DNA from: Circinella minor
Lineage: Eukaryota > Mucoromycota > Mucoromycetes > Mucorales > Lichtheimiaceae
NCBI GenBank assembly: GCA_016758965.1
Contig: JAEPRB010000176.1
Location: 1 to 64,000, forward strand
DNA length: 64,000 nt
Direction: 5' to 3'
The translations under genes and the position numbers were made by a program. Positions 1 through 13,555 of the stretch are shown piece after piece (within the stretch, counting starts at the first letter, position 1; each line of letters opens with the position of its first letter). Under the pieces are notes generated by a model. The model did no database searches and had not been told where the DNA came from. It was given only the letters and a program-made list of their open reading frames with translations.

Positions 1-108
1 ATAATTTTATATGCGCAAAAATAAAATTAGGGTGCGCAAAAAATTTAATGGGAGTACGCAAAAGAAAAATTCTAAGTGCGCAAAAAAAATAATTATAATG
101 CGCAAAAG
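1..108. repeat. Periodic GCGCAAAA repeat cluster, possible transposon end
   Basis: Five copies of the short motif (G/A)CGCAAAA occur near 13, 33, 56, 78 and 100, at a spacing of 20-23 bases and all in the same orientation. Regularly spaced short repeats of this kind are typical of subterminal transposase-binding sites in fungal DNA transposons. A related cluster with TGCAAAA lies at 57284-57355. No terminal inverted repeat can be defined because the window starts here. Confidence 0.4.
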
Positions 109-229
109 CAGTCTAAAAATCCAGTATTATAGCTTATTCACAGTATGAAAACAATATAATGTTCTACGTAGAGCTTTCTTCTTTTTACAAGACATCAGAT
201 ACAAATGAGGCCAAGTATACCTATGAATA

Positions 230-350
230 AGATTTTACCTGATCATTATAGCTCTGATCAAGCATTCGTTATAGCGATAATTCGATATAACGATGTTCTT
301 TTGGTCTCACGGGGAGGGGGGCATATTGTTATAGCGAGCGGTGACAATAA
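230..350. mobile_element. Possible pogo-like transposon terminal relic
   Basis: On the minus strand the motif CGCTATAAC/CGTTATATC recurs three times: near 336, 284 and 269. A C-rich stretch follows the first copy. Repeated TCGTTATAACGAA-like words beside the terminus are a common feature of pogo/Tigger-type elements. No transposase frame and no partner inverted repeat can be seen, so this is at best a solo end. Confidence 0.3.
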
Positions 351-3300
351 ATGAAAGTTTTAAATTGACCAGCACATGTAGGGTATGTGATCACTCTGTT
401 CGATTGAGTACAATGGATTATTGGAAGTAGTATATATATAAATTCATTAGTAAAGAGATTAAATGTCTGTTTATTTAAAAGTTTGAAATGAAAAAGTGTA
501 GCATGAACTATTACTTTAGACAAACAAATGTCGTATGTGACTGATAATGGAATAACTCTAAAGCTTTCTAGAAATGGTGTTGCTTTTTAAAGTGTTGTCA
601 TAGTTAAGAAGATGATATAGACAAGTGTAGCATCTTTGTACCTTTTTTTTTGAAAGAAAGAGGAATATATAAAAAGCATTGTCCAGCTTCTAAAATTGTT
701 TTAGTTGTATTTAGTGAAGGGCGTGAGGGAAGTCTAGTGTATAAGGGTAAAGTAATTATTATATATTTGGGATCATTAAAAAAAAAAAGAGTAATTTTCT
801 TATCCACTTTAACTTGTTATAACCAGAAAAAAGACGTGCAAAAGAAAAAGAAAACCAAATTGAATAGTTTTTGTATGTACTTTATCCTAATTAAGATAAC
901 TGTCACTTATTAGCTGTAGATTCATTTTTTTTTTCATGAAGCAATGAGAGGAGTTATACTTTTTTTTTTTTAAAAAAAAAAAAGTTAGTACTACGTATAA
1001 CATAAGAATCAATAGAACATGCAGTTTTATAACTTTTTTTTTTAAAAAAAGTGGAGGGTTTTAAATAAATACTTTTTAAGTAAAAGTTATCTATTTAAAG
1101 ACATTCTATATAATACACTCATAATATATATATATATCATATTTCATCTACTTGCGCGTTATTAGAGAGGTTTAAACACAAAAAAAAAAAAAAAAAACTT
1201 TAAATTTTCAAAACTCGCCTGATAAGTTTTATTAATTCCCAAATTAAGCTTAAAGGAACATGAAGAAAAGATAAATAAAACCTTAAAAAACTTGTGTAAA
1301 TAAGTTTTATGAATTTTGCAAATGCAACAAGTGTAAAAAATTCCCATAAAAGTATAAGGGGGGGGGTTTGACTTTTTGTCAAATAAATCATGTTGCAAAT
1401 AGCGAGAACGTTGAAAAGGGAGGGGGTTATTAATAATTAATAATAATAATAGATCATGATTATTATTAACCAAACCAATAAAAAAAAATGGTATATGTAT
1501 GTATATCTTAATTATACCAACTAGTTAACATATGAAATACATAAAATTTGAAACAATGATGGTTTTTTTTTAAAAAAAAAGTTGTCATTACATTAATACA
1601 TATATAAAAAAAAATCTAACTAGATGATAGAAATGTAATGTATAAAAAAGCACGGCGTTGGGGTTATACAAGTATCTATTTATTTATATATAATAACATA
1701 TAACAATAAATATTGTGGCACACATTTTGCAGTTCCTTTTATTAGATAAATATTGTTTTTTTTTATCAGTGATACGTACGTAAATATATTGTTCATTTGT
1801 AAATCAAACTATATATGTACATATATATATAATAATGTATACAAACAAATATAAACGTAAATCTAATAAGGTTATTATTAAATGAATGGGGATGGGGGAG
1901 GTTTTTTTCTTAAGGAATGTATAAAATGATTTTCATTTAAAAATTTTTAGTATTATTTTATTACTACTACTATTCATATTATCTAATAATGTAAAATCAA
2001 AATACGTAAAATGGAATTTATAATAGTAGATGATGATCGATGCGTAAGTAAAAGAATCTTGAAAAATAAAAAAGGAGAAAAGAGGAGGTGTTGAATGCAT
2101 GACATAATATTACAAAATGTAAAAACATTCATGCGTTGCACGCCCACTTCATCCTTCATACATTATTCGGGCTAGAACAATTTTTTTTTTTTTTTTTTTT
2201 TGGTTCCTGAAATTTTTTTTTATGCTATTGGTACCACAATGAAAAAAAGACGATGGTGGATTTATAAAAAATGTGAATGAGCTGCTGATCCAAACAAACC
2301 ACCAATAAAAAAAAAATAAACAATCCAAAATGAATAGAAAAATTCCAGACCTCTTTTTCTTTTTTTTTTTTGCTCTATTTTTAATTTTTCACATTAAACC
2401 AGATTTGAAACAACCCGCCCGGTTTTGTGGAAGTCGTACAAAATAATCCTTTTTTTTTTTCTGTGTGTAAAAAAAAATGTATGGTTGCTTTCTTTTTTTA
2501 CTATTTTTGGAAAATACTTTTTGGTTAAAAATGTTGGTCAAATAGAAAATTTATTATTAACCATGGTAACTCAAAAAAAAAAAACTTTAATCTTTTTTTT
2601 TTCCAACTTACCTAAATTTTTGATAGATAAAATATATTTCATATATATGAGAATTACGTTTTTTTTTTTTTTTTTTTTACTTCTTAGTAATATTTTAAAT
2701 AAACCTTTTTTTTGTTCATTATAGATAGTCAAATCTTTTAAATATTTATTACAATTCGGATTTTTTTTTTTTTTTTTTTTTAAAAAAAGTACTTCTTTGG
2801 TTGGATGGTTAATTGTGTTTGGGTTAAAGAAGTAGCCACATATACAACAACACGTGTAACATATTTGACTCGTGATTTTTTAATCGTTGAAAGGGGACTT
2901 GTGAAACATCCCAACATAACAACACATATTTAAAGTTGTTGAGTGTTTTTTTTAAGGAGCCAAAAAAAATGTGGTTGGCCCAGCCTTTTTGGAATAATTT
3001 AATTCTAGGCCTTTCCAAAACAATCCCCTTTCTAAACCGTTCCTCTCCCCTTTTTCTCACACACCATTAAATAATAATAATAATAATAAAATCTGATAAT
3101 AATAATGAATAATAAAACGCGTTATATTTATTATGTTAACAAAAAAATTATAATTCTCTCTCTCCCCCCCAAAAAAAATAATCATATCTCTCTCTCTTTG
3201 ACATTGAAAAAAAAAAAGAAATCTAATGAAAAAAAAAAAACCTTAAATCATTCCTTTTTTTGGGATCAGTGTGATTGAACTTGACAACAATTTATAAAAT

Positions 3301-3810
3301 AGTACTACTTAATCAAACTTATTATTACAATTATTCTATTATTTGGAAAAAGTGGAAGGAAAAGAAATTATTTCAAGTTCTTTTTTTTTTCTTAATGTGT
3401 TTTTGTTTTTTTCTTTGGTTGTACGTTCGTTCATATTTAAAAATCATGGATCAAATGTTCGTTCTTATTTTTGTAGTTTTCCCCATATGGGAGGTTTGGG
3501 GGGGGGGAGAGTGCAGGGTCGGGAAGATAACTTGTAACGTAGTAAATGTATTTGAGACGGGGGGGGTTAAGGAGAAAGGAAAAAAAAAGACTTGGAGAAA
3601 GAAATGGAAGCAAGTTATCAAGAGCAAAAGAAACAGATCGAAGATTGATAAGTGAACACTTCTTTTTCTTTTCATTTGAATTATGTCATAATTATAATTA
3701 ATTAATATTAATATATGTAAAATGAAAAAAAAAAGTGATTATTGTTATATGTATATATATATAAAAGAGAAAAAAAAATTATTAATATTTGATCATACCT
3801 AATAAAAAAA

Positions 3811-3816
<6 letters not shown>

Positions 3817-3847
<31 letters not shown>
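3817..3847. repeat. (GA)n microsatellite
   Basis: An uninterrupted GA dinucleotide run of about 30 bases in the gene-free left region. Confidence 0.9.
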
Positions 3848-3851
<4 letters not shown>

Positions 3852-3950
3852 TATACAAAATATAATAACTACACAAACTATTTGTCTTTTTTTTGTTGTT
3901 GTTTTTTTTTTTTAGAAGAATGAATGGGGAGAGAGATAAAAAAAAAGAAT

Positions 3951-3974
3951 ATAATAATAATAATAATAATAATA
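3951..3974. repeat. (TAA)n microsatellite
   Basis: About eight TAA units in a row. Similar short TAA/TTA runs occur throughout the window, for example in introns near 36150 and 53285. Confidence 0.85.
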
Positions 3975-4682
3975 AAATAAAGTAATACTAAAAAAAAGTT
4001 GTTGAAAAAAAAAAAAAAAGATGCAAGTTTGGACAGAAAAGATGCGGGGTAAAACAAAGGGGGGGGGAGGAAACAATTGAGTTAAGAGAGGGAGGGCAAC
4101 AATTATAGGGAGAAGGGTAGCGCTTTTTTTTGAGGGGGGGGGGAAGAGAGGGAGAGAGATAAAGAGATGGGGGTTTTGATTGTGAGTGGGAAATGTATAT
4201 ATATATATGTTTTTTTTTTGTATAGAATGCGGGCCCAATTATTGTTTGATTGATAAAAAAAAAGAAATATGTGATGCAAAAGATAAGCCAAAGATAATAA
4301 CCAGAAAAAAAAAATAATAATAGAAAAATATAAACAACGCACACACATTGATACTTCAAGTGATAATGATAATGGATGAAATGCATGTGCGTGCGTGCGT
4401 GTGCGTGTGTGTACGTTTTTTTTTCAAATAAAGAGAATGTGAAATGGGGGTGTGTGGAATGGAGGGGAAAATCCATTTGAAAAAGAAAGAGAGAGTGAGG
4501 GCTTGTGTGTGTGTGTCTGTTTTTTTTTTCTGGATGATGATAATGGTTAGTGATGATGGATGATTTATGTTAAGAATTAGATGGGGAAAAAATTGGAGGA
4601 GGAGGAAGGAAAAGTAATGGGATGAGTAAAAAAAAAAAAAAAAGACATGGTTAAAAGAAGTAGATTATATAAGGTAATTATT

Positions 4683-5936
4683 TTAGGTATTAGATTTTCT
4701 TAATTCTGTTGCAATTTCTTCTTTTGAAAGACCCGAAGTAACAAGATGTTTCACCAAATTTGCTTTTGCACGAACCCTGCGTGTCTTTTCTTTTTCTTCC
4801 ACCAACAATTCTTCATAATCTTCTTCATATTCTTCCTCCTCATCTTCTTCTTCTTCAGTTTCAATTTCATCATGTGTTCGTTTACCAAGTAATACGACAT
4901 CATCCGTTGTAGTTGCAGTCGATACAATGACGGCTTGACGGTTTTCGGGTAAAGTAATAAAACTAGCTGTTGTTGCTGTTGCCATAGTAGCGGTAGCTTT
5001 TGCTGTAGCTGCAGCTACTGCGGCTGTAGCAGCTGCTTGTTGATGTTGTTGTCGATTAATATCCGGATAAGAAGATACCCATGCTTGAAGACTAGGTTCA
5101 TTATCAAAAGAGTGAATAATACTCCGGATAGACATTGGTCCATCATCTTTATGAATCGTTGTCATGGTAGAAGTACTTGATACATCTTGACCTTTTGAAT
5201 TAGTTGCTGTGGTTGTCGTGGTTGTCGTAGTAATTGTTGTTGTGGTTGCACCAAAAGCCCCATGAAGTTCATCCCAGTATGGAAAGCGTCGTAGGACCTC
5301 CTCTAATTATGTACAGAATTTTTTTAGGAAAAGGTTGGTTTTTGTGTTTCCACTTTTTGTTTTTCGGCTTAATCCAAAACTCAAAAAAAAAAAAAAAAAA
5401 AAAAAAAAATTGTTTCTAGTTTATATATATATAAAATAATAATAATAATCTTTATATATATAAACAAAACAAAACAAAACAAAAAAAAAGACAACTTTTT
5501 TTTTCCTTCTTTCCACTCTTTCTTAATCATAATGAAGAAATATAATATATATATATATGTATTTACTTTTAACATCTGTTTCTTGAGCACCTGCTTTTCG
5601 CCATTGATTACCGATCACGTCGTACCATTCTCTTGCGATTCGATAATTACTTTGTAATGTAGATATCTTACTTGCAACATCTTTAGCCAATCGGTGATGA
5701 ATACCAGCTTGCTGCATCTGATCAAGAATTTCCTGCAGCAAAAGTTTTTTTGGCATGCGGTTATCACTATCGTCCCGCCACTTGGTAGCATAGTTTGCAG
5801 AGAGCCACTGAACTACTATTTGCATAGAACACGGTCCACCATTCACTCCGTCTTTTAACCAACTTTTATATGGTTTTTTATGATGCCGCCGACTTACAGA
5901 CGAAGAAGAAGTAGTTGATGTATCTGAAGAAACCAT
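4683..5936 (-). CDS. Trihelix/MADF-like DNA-binding protein, hypothetical
   Basis: Two exons, 5936-5567 and 5302-4683, give 329 residues. The junction rebuilds an unbroken KKEVLRRFPYWDELHG reading across a GT..AG intron, which supports the model. Residues about 20-115 form a compact helical domain with KSWLKDGVNGGP, an AxxWxDD-like segment and QSNYRIAREWYD. This pattern recurs in many fungal and oomycete proteins and resembles trihelix/MADF DNA-binding folds, so a nuclear role is inferred. The second half is low complexity: threonine, glutamine-alanine and an acidic stretch, followed by a basic RRVRAKANLVKHL segment and a short helix (GLSKEEIATELRK). No catalytic motif is seen. It is transcribed away from the zinc finger gene to its right. 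The fold is a family resemblance by eye, not a search result. Confidence 0.75.
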
Positions 5937-7377
<1,441 letters not shown>

Positions 7378-8265
7378 ATGCCCACATCAACTCCACCACC
7401 TCCTTTACCACCACCATCCGCTTTATTTGGATCGTCATTATTTGAATATCATTGTCAACGTCCATTATATATTTTGCCACCACCTCCTGGATATCATCAT
7501 CATCCAGCTCCACCATCATCATCTTCTACTTGTTCTTCTCCAGTACCTTTACCACCTCAACAAGTCTATCAACAACAACAACCTATGATGGTAACACCAC
7601 CACCATCACAACCAACACCTCATTCAACGTCAACAACAACAGCAACAACCCCTTATTATAATATGACAACTTCTTTACCTACAGGTGTCAAACGTGAATT
7701 AAATGATGTTGATCAAACGAAAAAGAAAAGACGTACACAAGATGATGGTCAACTAGAGATTAACGCTGCACGTACACTTGCTTCATTTGCAAGTGCTCGT
7801 CATAGCAACAATAGGCTGGAGGATGGATCTTTTTGTTGTAGTAATAATAATGGACAAGGTAAACATGTATGTGATCAATGTCATATTTCATTTCAACATT
7901 CAAGTTGTTTGCAACGTCATCGATTGGAACATGAAAATTGGAAAGTGGGCATGTCAAAACGTCAACAAGTACAAATTGTGGAGGTAAAATTTTTTTTTCT
8001 TGGTTTTTTTTTTTGGGGGGGGGGAAGGAAAAAAGATTGTTTTAATATTTTTATTTTTATTTTTAAATAAAAAAAAAAGAAAAGAAATAGATGGTTGTAA
8101 AGGAAAGGGAAGGGGAAGAGAGAGTAATATATATCAAATAAGTTGCAATATGACGAAAATAATATCATATCTTACTTTTTTTTATAAATAATATATATTT
8201 TATTATAGGCAGCACATATTCTAATGGATATAGCGCGTTGTGGGATGCGTGTTAGTGTGGCCTGA
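7378..8265 (+). CDS. Single C2H2 zinc finger protein, putative regulator
   Basis: Exons 7378-7983 and 8209-8265 give 220 residues. The intron begins GTAAAA, ends TTATAG and joins in phase 0. Residues 1-100 are rich in Pro, Ser, Thr, Gln and His, like an activation or scaffold region. KKKRR at 115-119 is a likely nuclear signal. One C2H2 finger spans 165-185 with C-X2-C-X12-H-X3-H spacing. It is followed by SKRQQVQIVEAAHILMDI, a conserved-looking helix found right after a lone finger in a family of fungal proteins. A nuclear DNA- or protein-binding role is inferred and the target is unknown. A lone finger is usually too weak for specific DNA binding, so a partner or the downstream helix may contribute. 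The start is the first ATG after a TA-rich stretch; an upstream non-coding exon cannot be excluded. Confidence 0.8.
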
Positions 8266-8393
8266 TTTAAACCTTATTTTTTATTTCTAAACAACAACAT
8301 ACATATACAACAATCCGAATTTCCATCTTTCCGAATATAGCCTTTTTTTTTGTCATGACAACAACCTAATACACAAACGCCATCTTTTACCAT

Positions 8394-8424
<31 letters not shown>

Positions 8425-9024
8425 TACACACACACGTATCATATTTCACCAACAAAACACTAAACAACACATTAAATAACCCTCCACACTTTTTTTTTTT
8501 GCTTTTTTTTCTTTCTTTCTTTCTTACCCAACCATATATTTCGGCCACAAGATCCATATAATCAACCCATCATTACATACACACACACACACACACCCAT
8601 TTTCTCTTTCTCCCTTCCCCTCTTAGTTACATATTTACATTTATAAATCCCTTTAAAAAAAACACTCATCATCTTCGTGTGCCTAAAACCTTTGTATAAT
8701 AATAATATTTCCTCTCTTTTTTTAACGCTACCCCACCCACCTTTTCTTTTGCAAAAAAAAAAAAAAAAAAAACAACAAAAGTCCTTCTTTTTTTTTTCAA
8801 AATGTAAAAATAAAAATCAACATCCTTCTTTTTTTTTTTCTTGCTCTCCCCTTTCTTTATAAATGTATATATGATAATAATAATAATAATTAGTAATTGA
8901 TATATTGTGTGTTTTATGTGTAGGATGGGGGTGGGGAAATGATCAAAAGAAGTATTTCTTTAACACACACACACACACTTTTTTTTATTATTATTTTCTT
9001 CTACTTTATACAGAAAAAAAAAAT
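8266..9024. other. Convergent intergenic region
   Basis: This lies between the 3' ends of the zinc finger gene (+) and the PPxY protein (-). It holds poly(T), poly(A) and (AC)n runs near 8421-8435 and 8579-8595. No gene is supported; polyadenylation of both neighbours is expected here. Confidence 0.5.
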
Positions 9025-9747
9025 TTAACCATGTGTTAAAGGTAATACAATCATTTCCAATAACTCGTTGGTCCAAGTTTCTCTTGCATGAGTAACCCAA
9101 GCATCATCCATGACCAATGTATGTCTTTCCAAATTTAACATTGCACCAGCTAAATGACGTTCTGTCCTTGCACTTGCTACCAATGTTAACCAAGTTTCTC
9201 GTTCCTGGATCCAACTTTCTGAAACAGCAGTCCATAATAAAGCCATTTCTAACTGTACCAATTGATAAGCAACTTGTTCAATACTACTAGGTTCTCGATC
9301 AATCCAATCTTGTCTACGTGCTAACCACCTTGGTGATTTATGTCGATTAGCAATATGTGATTCATATAATCGTAATTGATCCGTCAATGATTTAATGTTA
9401 CCCAAAATGGACGTTTCATAAGAAGGTGGTGCATCCCCTTCCAATCGTCGTGTAGGTAATGGGGACGTTGTAAATGCAGGTGGTGGACTTTCAGGTCTAT
9501 CATGATGTTCTTCTTCTTCTTCTTCTTCTTCCTCTCCTTCTTCTTCGTCTCTTTGTTGAAGTTGTTGTTGTCGAGTATTATTTAAATTACCATTATTACT
9601 ATGACGAATAATTAAAGGTTGTTCCACTTGTCGACGATTGTGTGAGTCGACAGAATTATCTTGTTGTTCTTGAATAATAACATTTGAACGTGCATGTTCT
9701 TCACATTCACTATCCGATTCATTGTCATGACTACTATCGTCATGACA

Positions 9748-9782
<35 letters not shown>

Positions 9783-10158
9783 GATCATGTTGATTCATGG
9801 AAGGAGGCTGAATCAAAAGTCGACGTAATTGTCTTGATAAACGATCCAATTTTTTATCCATAGCTTGTAATGTGCGTCGACTTTCAATATTTTCGGGTAC
9901 ATGCACTTGCCATGCACTACTAAATTCAGTGACACTCACTCTTTTGGGTACAAGCTCTTCATGATTTGTAGGATCGGTTTCAAAAGGAATTAACTTATCA
10001 GTGGATGTTAAAGCGGTTGCTGCTGGTACAATGGCTTGTACATCACTTAAAAATAAATATTGTGATTGATGGATGCGACGAACTGGAATACGAAAAATTT
10101 GTTCATTGTATTCAACTACTTTGTATTTTTCTTCAGAAGAAGAAGCTTCATTCTCCAT
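9025..10158 (-). CDS. Hypothetical protein with PPxY motif and helical C-terminus
   Basis: One uninterrupted frame of 377 residues without an intron. Residues 1-125 are ordered-looking and include a short helix with basic LDRLSRQLRRLL. The middle is low complexity: an asparagine run encoded by an (ATT)n microsatellite near 9750-9781, acidic and glutamine stretches, then a run of glutamates. APPSYET contains PPxY, the classic ligand for WW domains such as those in Nedd4/Rsp5 ubiquitin ligases. The last 110 residues are helical and Trp-rich, with repeated W-(x)4-RxxW-like spacing (RWLARRQDW, SWIQERETW, AWVTHARETW). This weakly recalls WSD/WHIM helical segments of chromatin remodelling subunits, but I do not recognise the family. 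Function unknown; an Rsp5 substrate or adaptor is only a guess. Confidence 0.75.
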
Positions 10159-11223
10159 TGTTATTTTTATATTGCGTAATCAAAAAAAAAAAAAAAAAAA
10201 AAAAAAACGGTGGAAAGTTATTTTATTTCATATTTAGTTTAAAAAATAAAAAAGTCTTAGGACCCCGCTTTTTTTTTTTTTTTAATCTAAAAAAGAAAAA
10301 AAAAAATAACTCTTTATCACAGGTTTTTTGCAAGAAATTATCCGCAACATGGGCTTGGGGGGTTGATGGTAGAACCCGACTTAAAAAAAAAAAAGGAAAA
10401 CTAAATTACCGGATTGATATATTATTTATAACTGATACACGATTATCATTTATCTATTATAGAATCAAAAAAAAATAAAAAAAAACATTTACGTGTAGAA
10501 ACAAGAAAGGGTTCTTCTTTTTTTTTTTTTTTTGGATTAAAATATATAAATAAAAGATATTTCTATAACTATTACAGAAAGTCAATGTTATATATACAGG
10601 CATTCTAAAAAAAAAAATCATAATAATTCAATATAAATGTATATATATTTCCATTTTAATAAATAATCCCTTGGATCCTAAATTTCCCCTCTATCTTTAT
10701 TCGACCATACAAAGAAGCCCAGGATTTTTTTATTTATTTATTTTGAGAGTGAGAGATCGAACCGAGTTTTGTAAATGCGGGGAAACCAATTCGATATACA
10801 ATAGTCGATGGGTTTAGCGCCACGATAAATAAATAAATAAAAAAGATGATTTGAACCCTTTTTTCCGTTTGTGCTTTTTTTTTTCTGTTCTTTTCAATGA
10901 TTATATCGATGCTGTAAATAAATACACACATACAAAAAAAAAAAAAAAAAAAAGAAACTTTGCTTGTCAGAAAATCAAATGGGATTTCCCCCCCGCCACA
11001 AACAACTTACACTCTATAATCTTCCCCTCTCTCCCTCTCTTTCTCTCTCTCTCTCTCTCTTGCCTTTTTTTTTTAAAAAAAAAATATGGGTAAAAAATGT
11101 AATAATGAATAAGGAATAATAAGGGAACTTTTCTTTTTTTTTTTTTTTTTTTTGTTGTATTTTTTTTTTCTTTTGTATGATTATTGAAAAATGGGAGTGG
11201 GGAATGAATCGCTAATAAACAAT
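10159..11223. other. Intergenic region with poly(A/T) and CT-rich tracts
   Basis: Upstream flank of the PPxY gene and downstream flank of the ArfGAP gene. It contains poly(A) near 10180-10207, a poly(T) block at 11131-11153 and a CT-rich tract at 11025-11060. A segment at 10741-10820 has a B-box-like word on the minus strand but does not fold as a tRNA. No gene is supported. Confidence 0.45.
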
Positions 11224-13174
11224 TCATACCTGAAGATCTTGTAACATATCCGAAAACTATTATAAAAAAAAAAAAATATAATCCATTTTTTTTTTATAAT
11301 TAATAAATATAAAATTCCTCCATCGATCCACGATAATCATATACACATAAATTATTTATACATATATGAGACAGACCAAAAAAAAAAAACTAAAATCATA
11401 TTTTCTTTTACCTTTGATGAGGCATTTTCTGCCAAATCACGAACAGCATCGAGATCTGCCGATGTTTGAGCAACAAATTTACGTGCCATATTAACCGCTT
11501 GATCTTGAATATCACCCCAATCTTCTGTTGGTGATTGTGGAATACCACCATTCCCATTACTTCCTAATTCATCTTCACGTCCAAAATATTGATCAGAAGA
11601 AATAGCGCGTGCACTTTGGAATTGATTAAGACGACCTTGTTGTTCAGCAGAGATAGAAGGATCATATTCATTTCTTCCAAAATATTGATCTGATGAAATA
11701 GCTTTAGCATTACCAAACTTTTCACGAGCTGATTGAGAAGATGATTCTTCAGCTTCTTCATAATGTCGACTATTCATTGTATTTTTACTCGGTGTTGAAG
11801 TTGTTGTTGTTGTATTCATATTTAAACGTCCCATACCAAAACCAAGTTTTTCATAAGCATTTTCTTCATCTTCTTTTTTTGTTGATTGTGCTGTTGGATC
11901 TTGATAAGCCAAACGAGATGAAATACCACGTGAAGAAGTTGTTGTATTATTATTTTCATCTTCATTTTCTTTTTGTTCTTCTTCATTATCATTATATCCT
12001 AATTTCGCTTTACGTTCACTTTCTTCTTTAGCACGTGCTTCTGCTTCTTCAAAGTTGAAATTGATGGGTGCTTTTTTAATTCCTAATTTGCCTGTTTTGG
12101 CACCTACACGTCTTGCCCCAATAGCAGATCGAGTACTACGTGCTGTAGCTGTTGAACGAGGTGTAGGTGATTTTGTAGGTGGACTGACGATTTTAGGTTT
12201 TGATTGTTCTTGTTCTACTTCTTTATTAGGTGATGTTGTTGTAGGTGTTACTGTTTCGGAGGGTGTAATAGGAGATGCTGGTGTTGTTGGTGGAGGACTA
12301 TTAGCAGCACTATTAGATGTTACATCTTCTGTTGTTACTGGTGTATCAATCTCAATTACAACTGTCGTTGGATTGCTAAAGAAGAAGAAAAAAAGAAGAT
12401 AAAGTTAGTAAAGATAAAAAATATATCTATGGCCTTTCCAAAAAAAAAAAAAAAAAAAAAAGGTGTTTGGATATTTTACGTTATAGCATCTTCAGCAGCA
12501 CGTTTTTCTAATAATTTTTTATATTGTTGACCAGCACGACTTGTATATTTAACTTTGGCATCTTTACTATTACCAGCACTACTTTGTGTTGCATTTTTTG
12601 AAAAATATTCACTTGCTGCTTGATTACCTCCAACAGCCATTAATCGAAGTTGATCCCAAGTCCATGAATCAAGTACTGTCGATCTATTTGTTTTAATTAT
12701 ATTAGTTTATGAATAGATAATTTATTGTTTTATATACAAATATATAGATAACATTAAGAATAAGAAAAAAAAATAACGCCCTCCCCGCTATTTCTTTCTT
12801 AATAAGGACAAATTATATAACTAAATATATATATATATATAAATATTTACCTCACAAAACTAATGTGAACACCAAGATTACGATGAGCAGAAGAACAATC
12901 CGTACATAAATAAACAGCAAAAGAAACAGATGCCCAAATAGGATTTTTAGAATTACAATCAAAACAGACCTAACAAGAGAATAAAATAATAATAAAAAAT
13001 AGATGAGGTTGAGTTAATTATTAATATAAGGTCAATGAAGTACGTAGTTTCAATATATGGAAAAATAAAAATAAAAAAATGTTCTTTTTTATTTATTATT
13101 ATTACCTTATTATATCTATTTTGTTTTAATTTTTTAAAAACAAGTTGAATTTGTTCTTTTGTTGGCTCTGGCAT
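11224..13174 (-). CDS. GLO3: ADP-ribosylation factor GTPase-activating protein (Glo3/ArfGAP2/3 type)
   Basis: Five exons: 13174-13106, 12969-12851, 12683-12480, 12375-11412 and 11256-11224, giving 462 residues. All junctions are GT..AG and in phase. The protein stimulates GTP hydrolysis by Arf1 and regulates COPI vesicle coats at the Golgi. Residues about 10-125 form the ArfGAP zinc finger: Cys25, Cys28, Cys45 and Cys48 (C-X2-C-X16-C-X2-C) with the catalytic arginine at 53 in [10 protein letters not shown]. The middle is a Thr/Ser/Pro-rich linker with a basic stretch ([16 protein letters not shown]). The Glo3 signature [10 protein letters not shown] occurs twice, which separates this type from ArfGAP1/Gcs1. 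The last exon is tiny (33 bases, [10 protein letters not shown]) and the least certain part; its stop could shift if another exon exists. Predicted location: cytosol and Golgi membrane. Confidence 0.93.
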
Positions 13175-13555
13175 TACGAATAGAAAATGATTAAAGAATT
13201 CGTTTATCGCGTTTATATAGGGGAAAAGGGGAGAAAAGAAAAAAAAAATGAGGATCGGGAAAGGTTGAATGAATTTATGAGAAAAATGTGTATATATATC
13301 CCCGCCCCATCCCTCGTGTTACGATAATGCGTAAATTCGGTTACAAGAGGAGAAACAAAAGCCCTGGTCACATTATCATTTTAGGCCTATGATGATAGTA
13401 GTAAAAAAAAAAACGTAGTCGTGTTAGTGTATATTACAAAATACATCTTTTTTAAATGAATGTATTTATTTTTTATATATGAAAAAGAGTATTTGTGTGT
13501 ATGTGTATACAGTAGTAGTTTTAAAAGGGACTATTTAGTTTTCATAATAACAGAA
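13175..13555. other. Short intergenic region
   Basis: This 380-base gap holds the promoter of the ArfGAP gene (to the left, minus strand) and the 3' flank of P450-1. Nothing else stands out beyond AT-rich tracts. Confidence 0.5.

Larger units (their letters stand above)
109..4682. other. Gene-free AT-rich region
   Basis: No open frame here has a recognisable domain or a convincing splice pattern. The stretch is dominated by poly(A), poly(T) and simple repeats, and its longer open frames are phenylalanine- or lysine-rich translations of those tracts. A possible pogo-like relic lies at 230-350. The right part (about 3900-4640) is rich in G and A on the plus strand and probably forms the downstream flank of the minus-strand gene that ends at 4683. 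Confidence 0.5.

Noticed and set aside
3275..3675. Overlapping open frames of 64-126 residues on both strands.
   Set aside because: No domain, no splice context and no reading supported on one strand over the other; composition follows the local repeats.
10741..10820. Possible tRNA or tRNA-derived element on the minus strand (GGTTCGATCTC resembles a B box).
   Set aside because: The T-arm does not pair, no 7-base acceptor stem forms, and the A box is poor.
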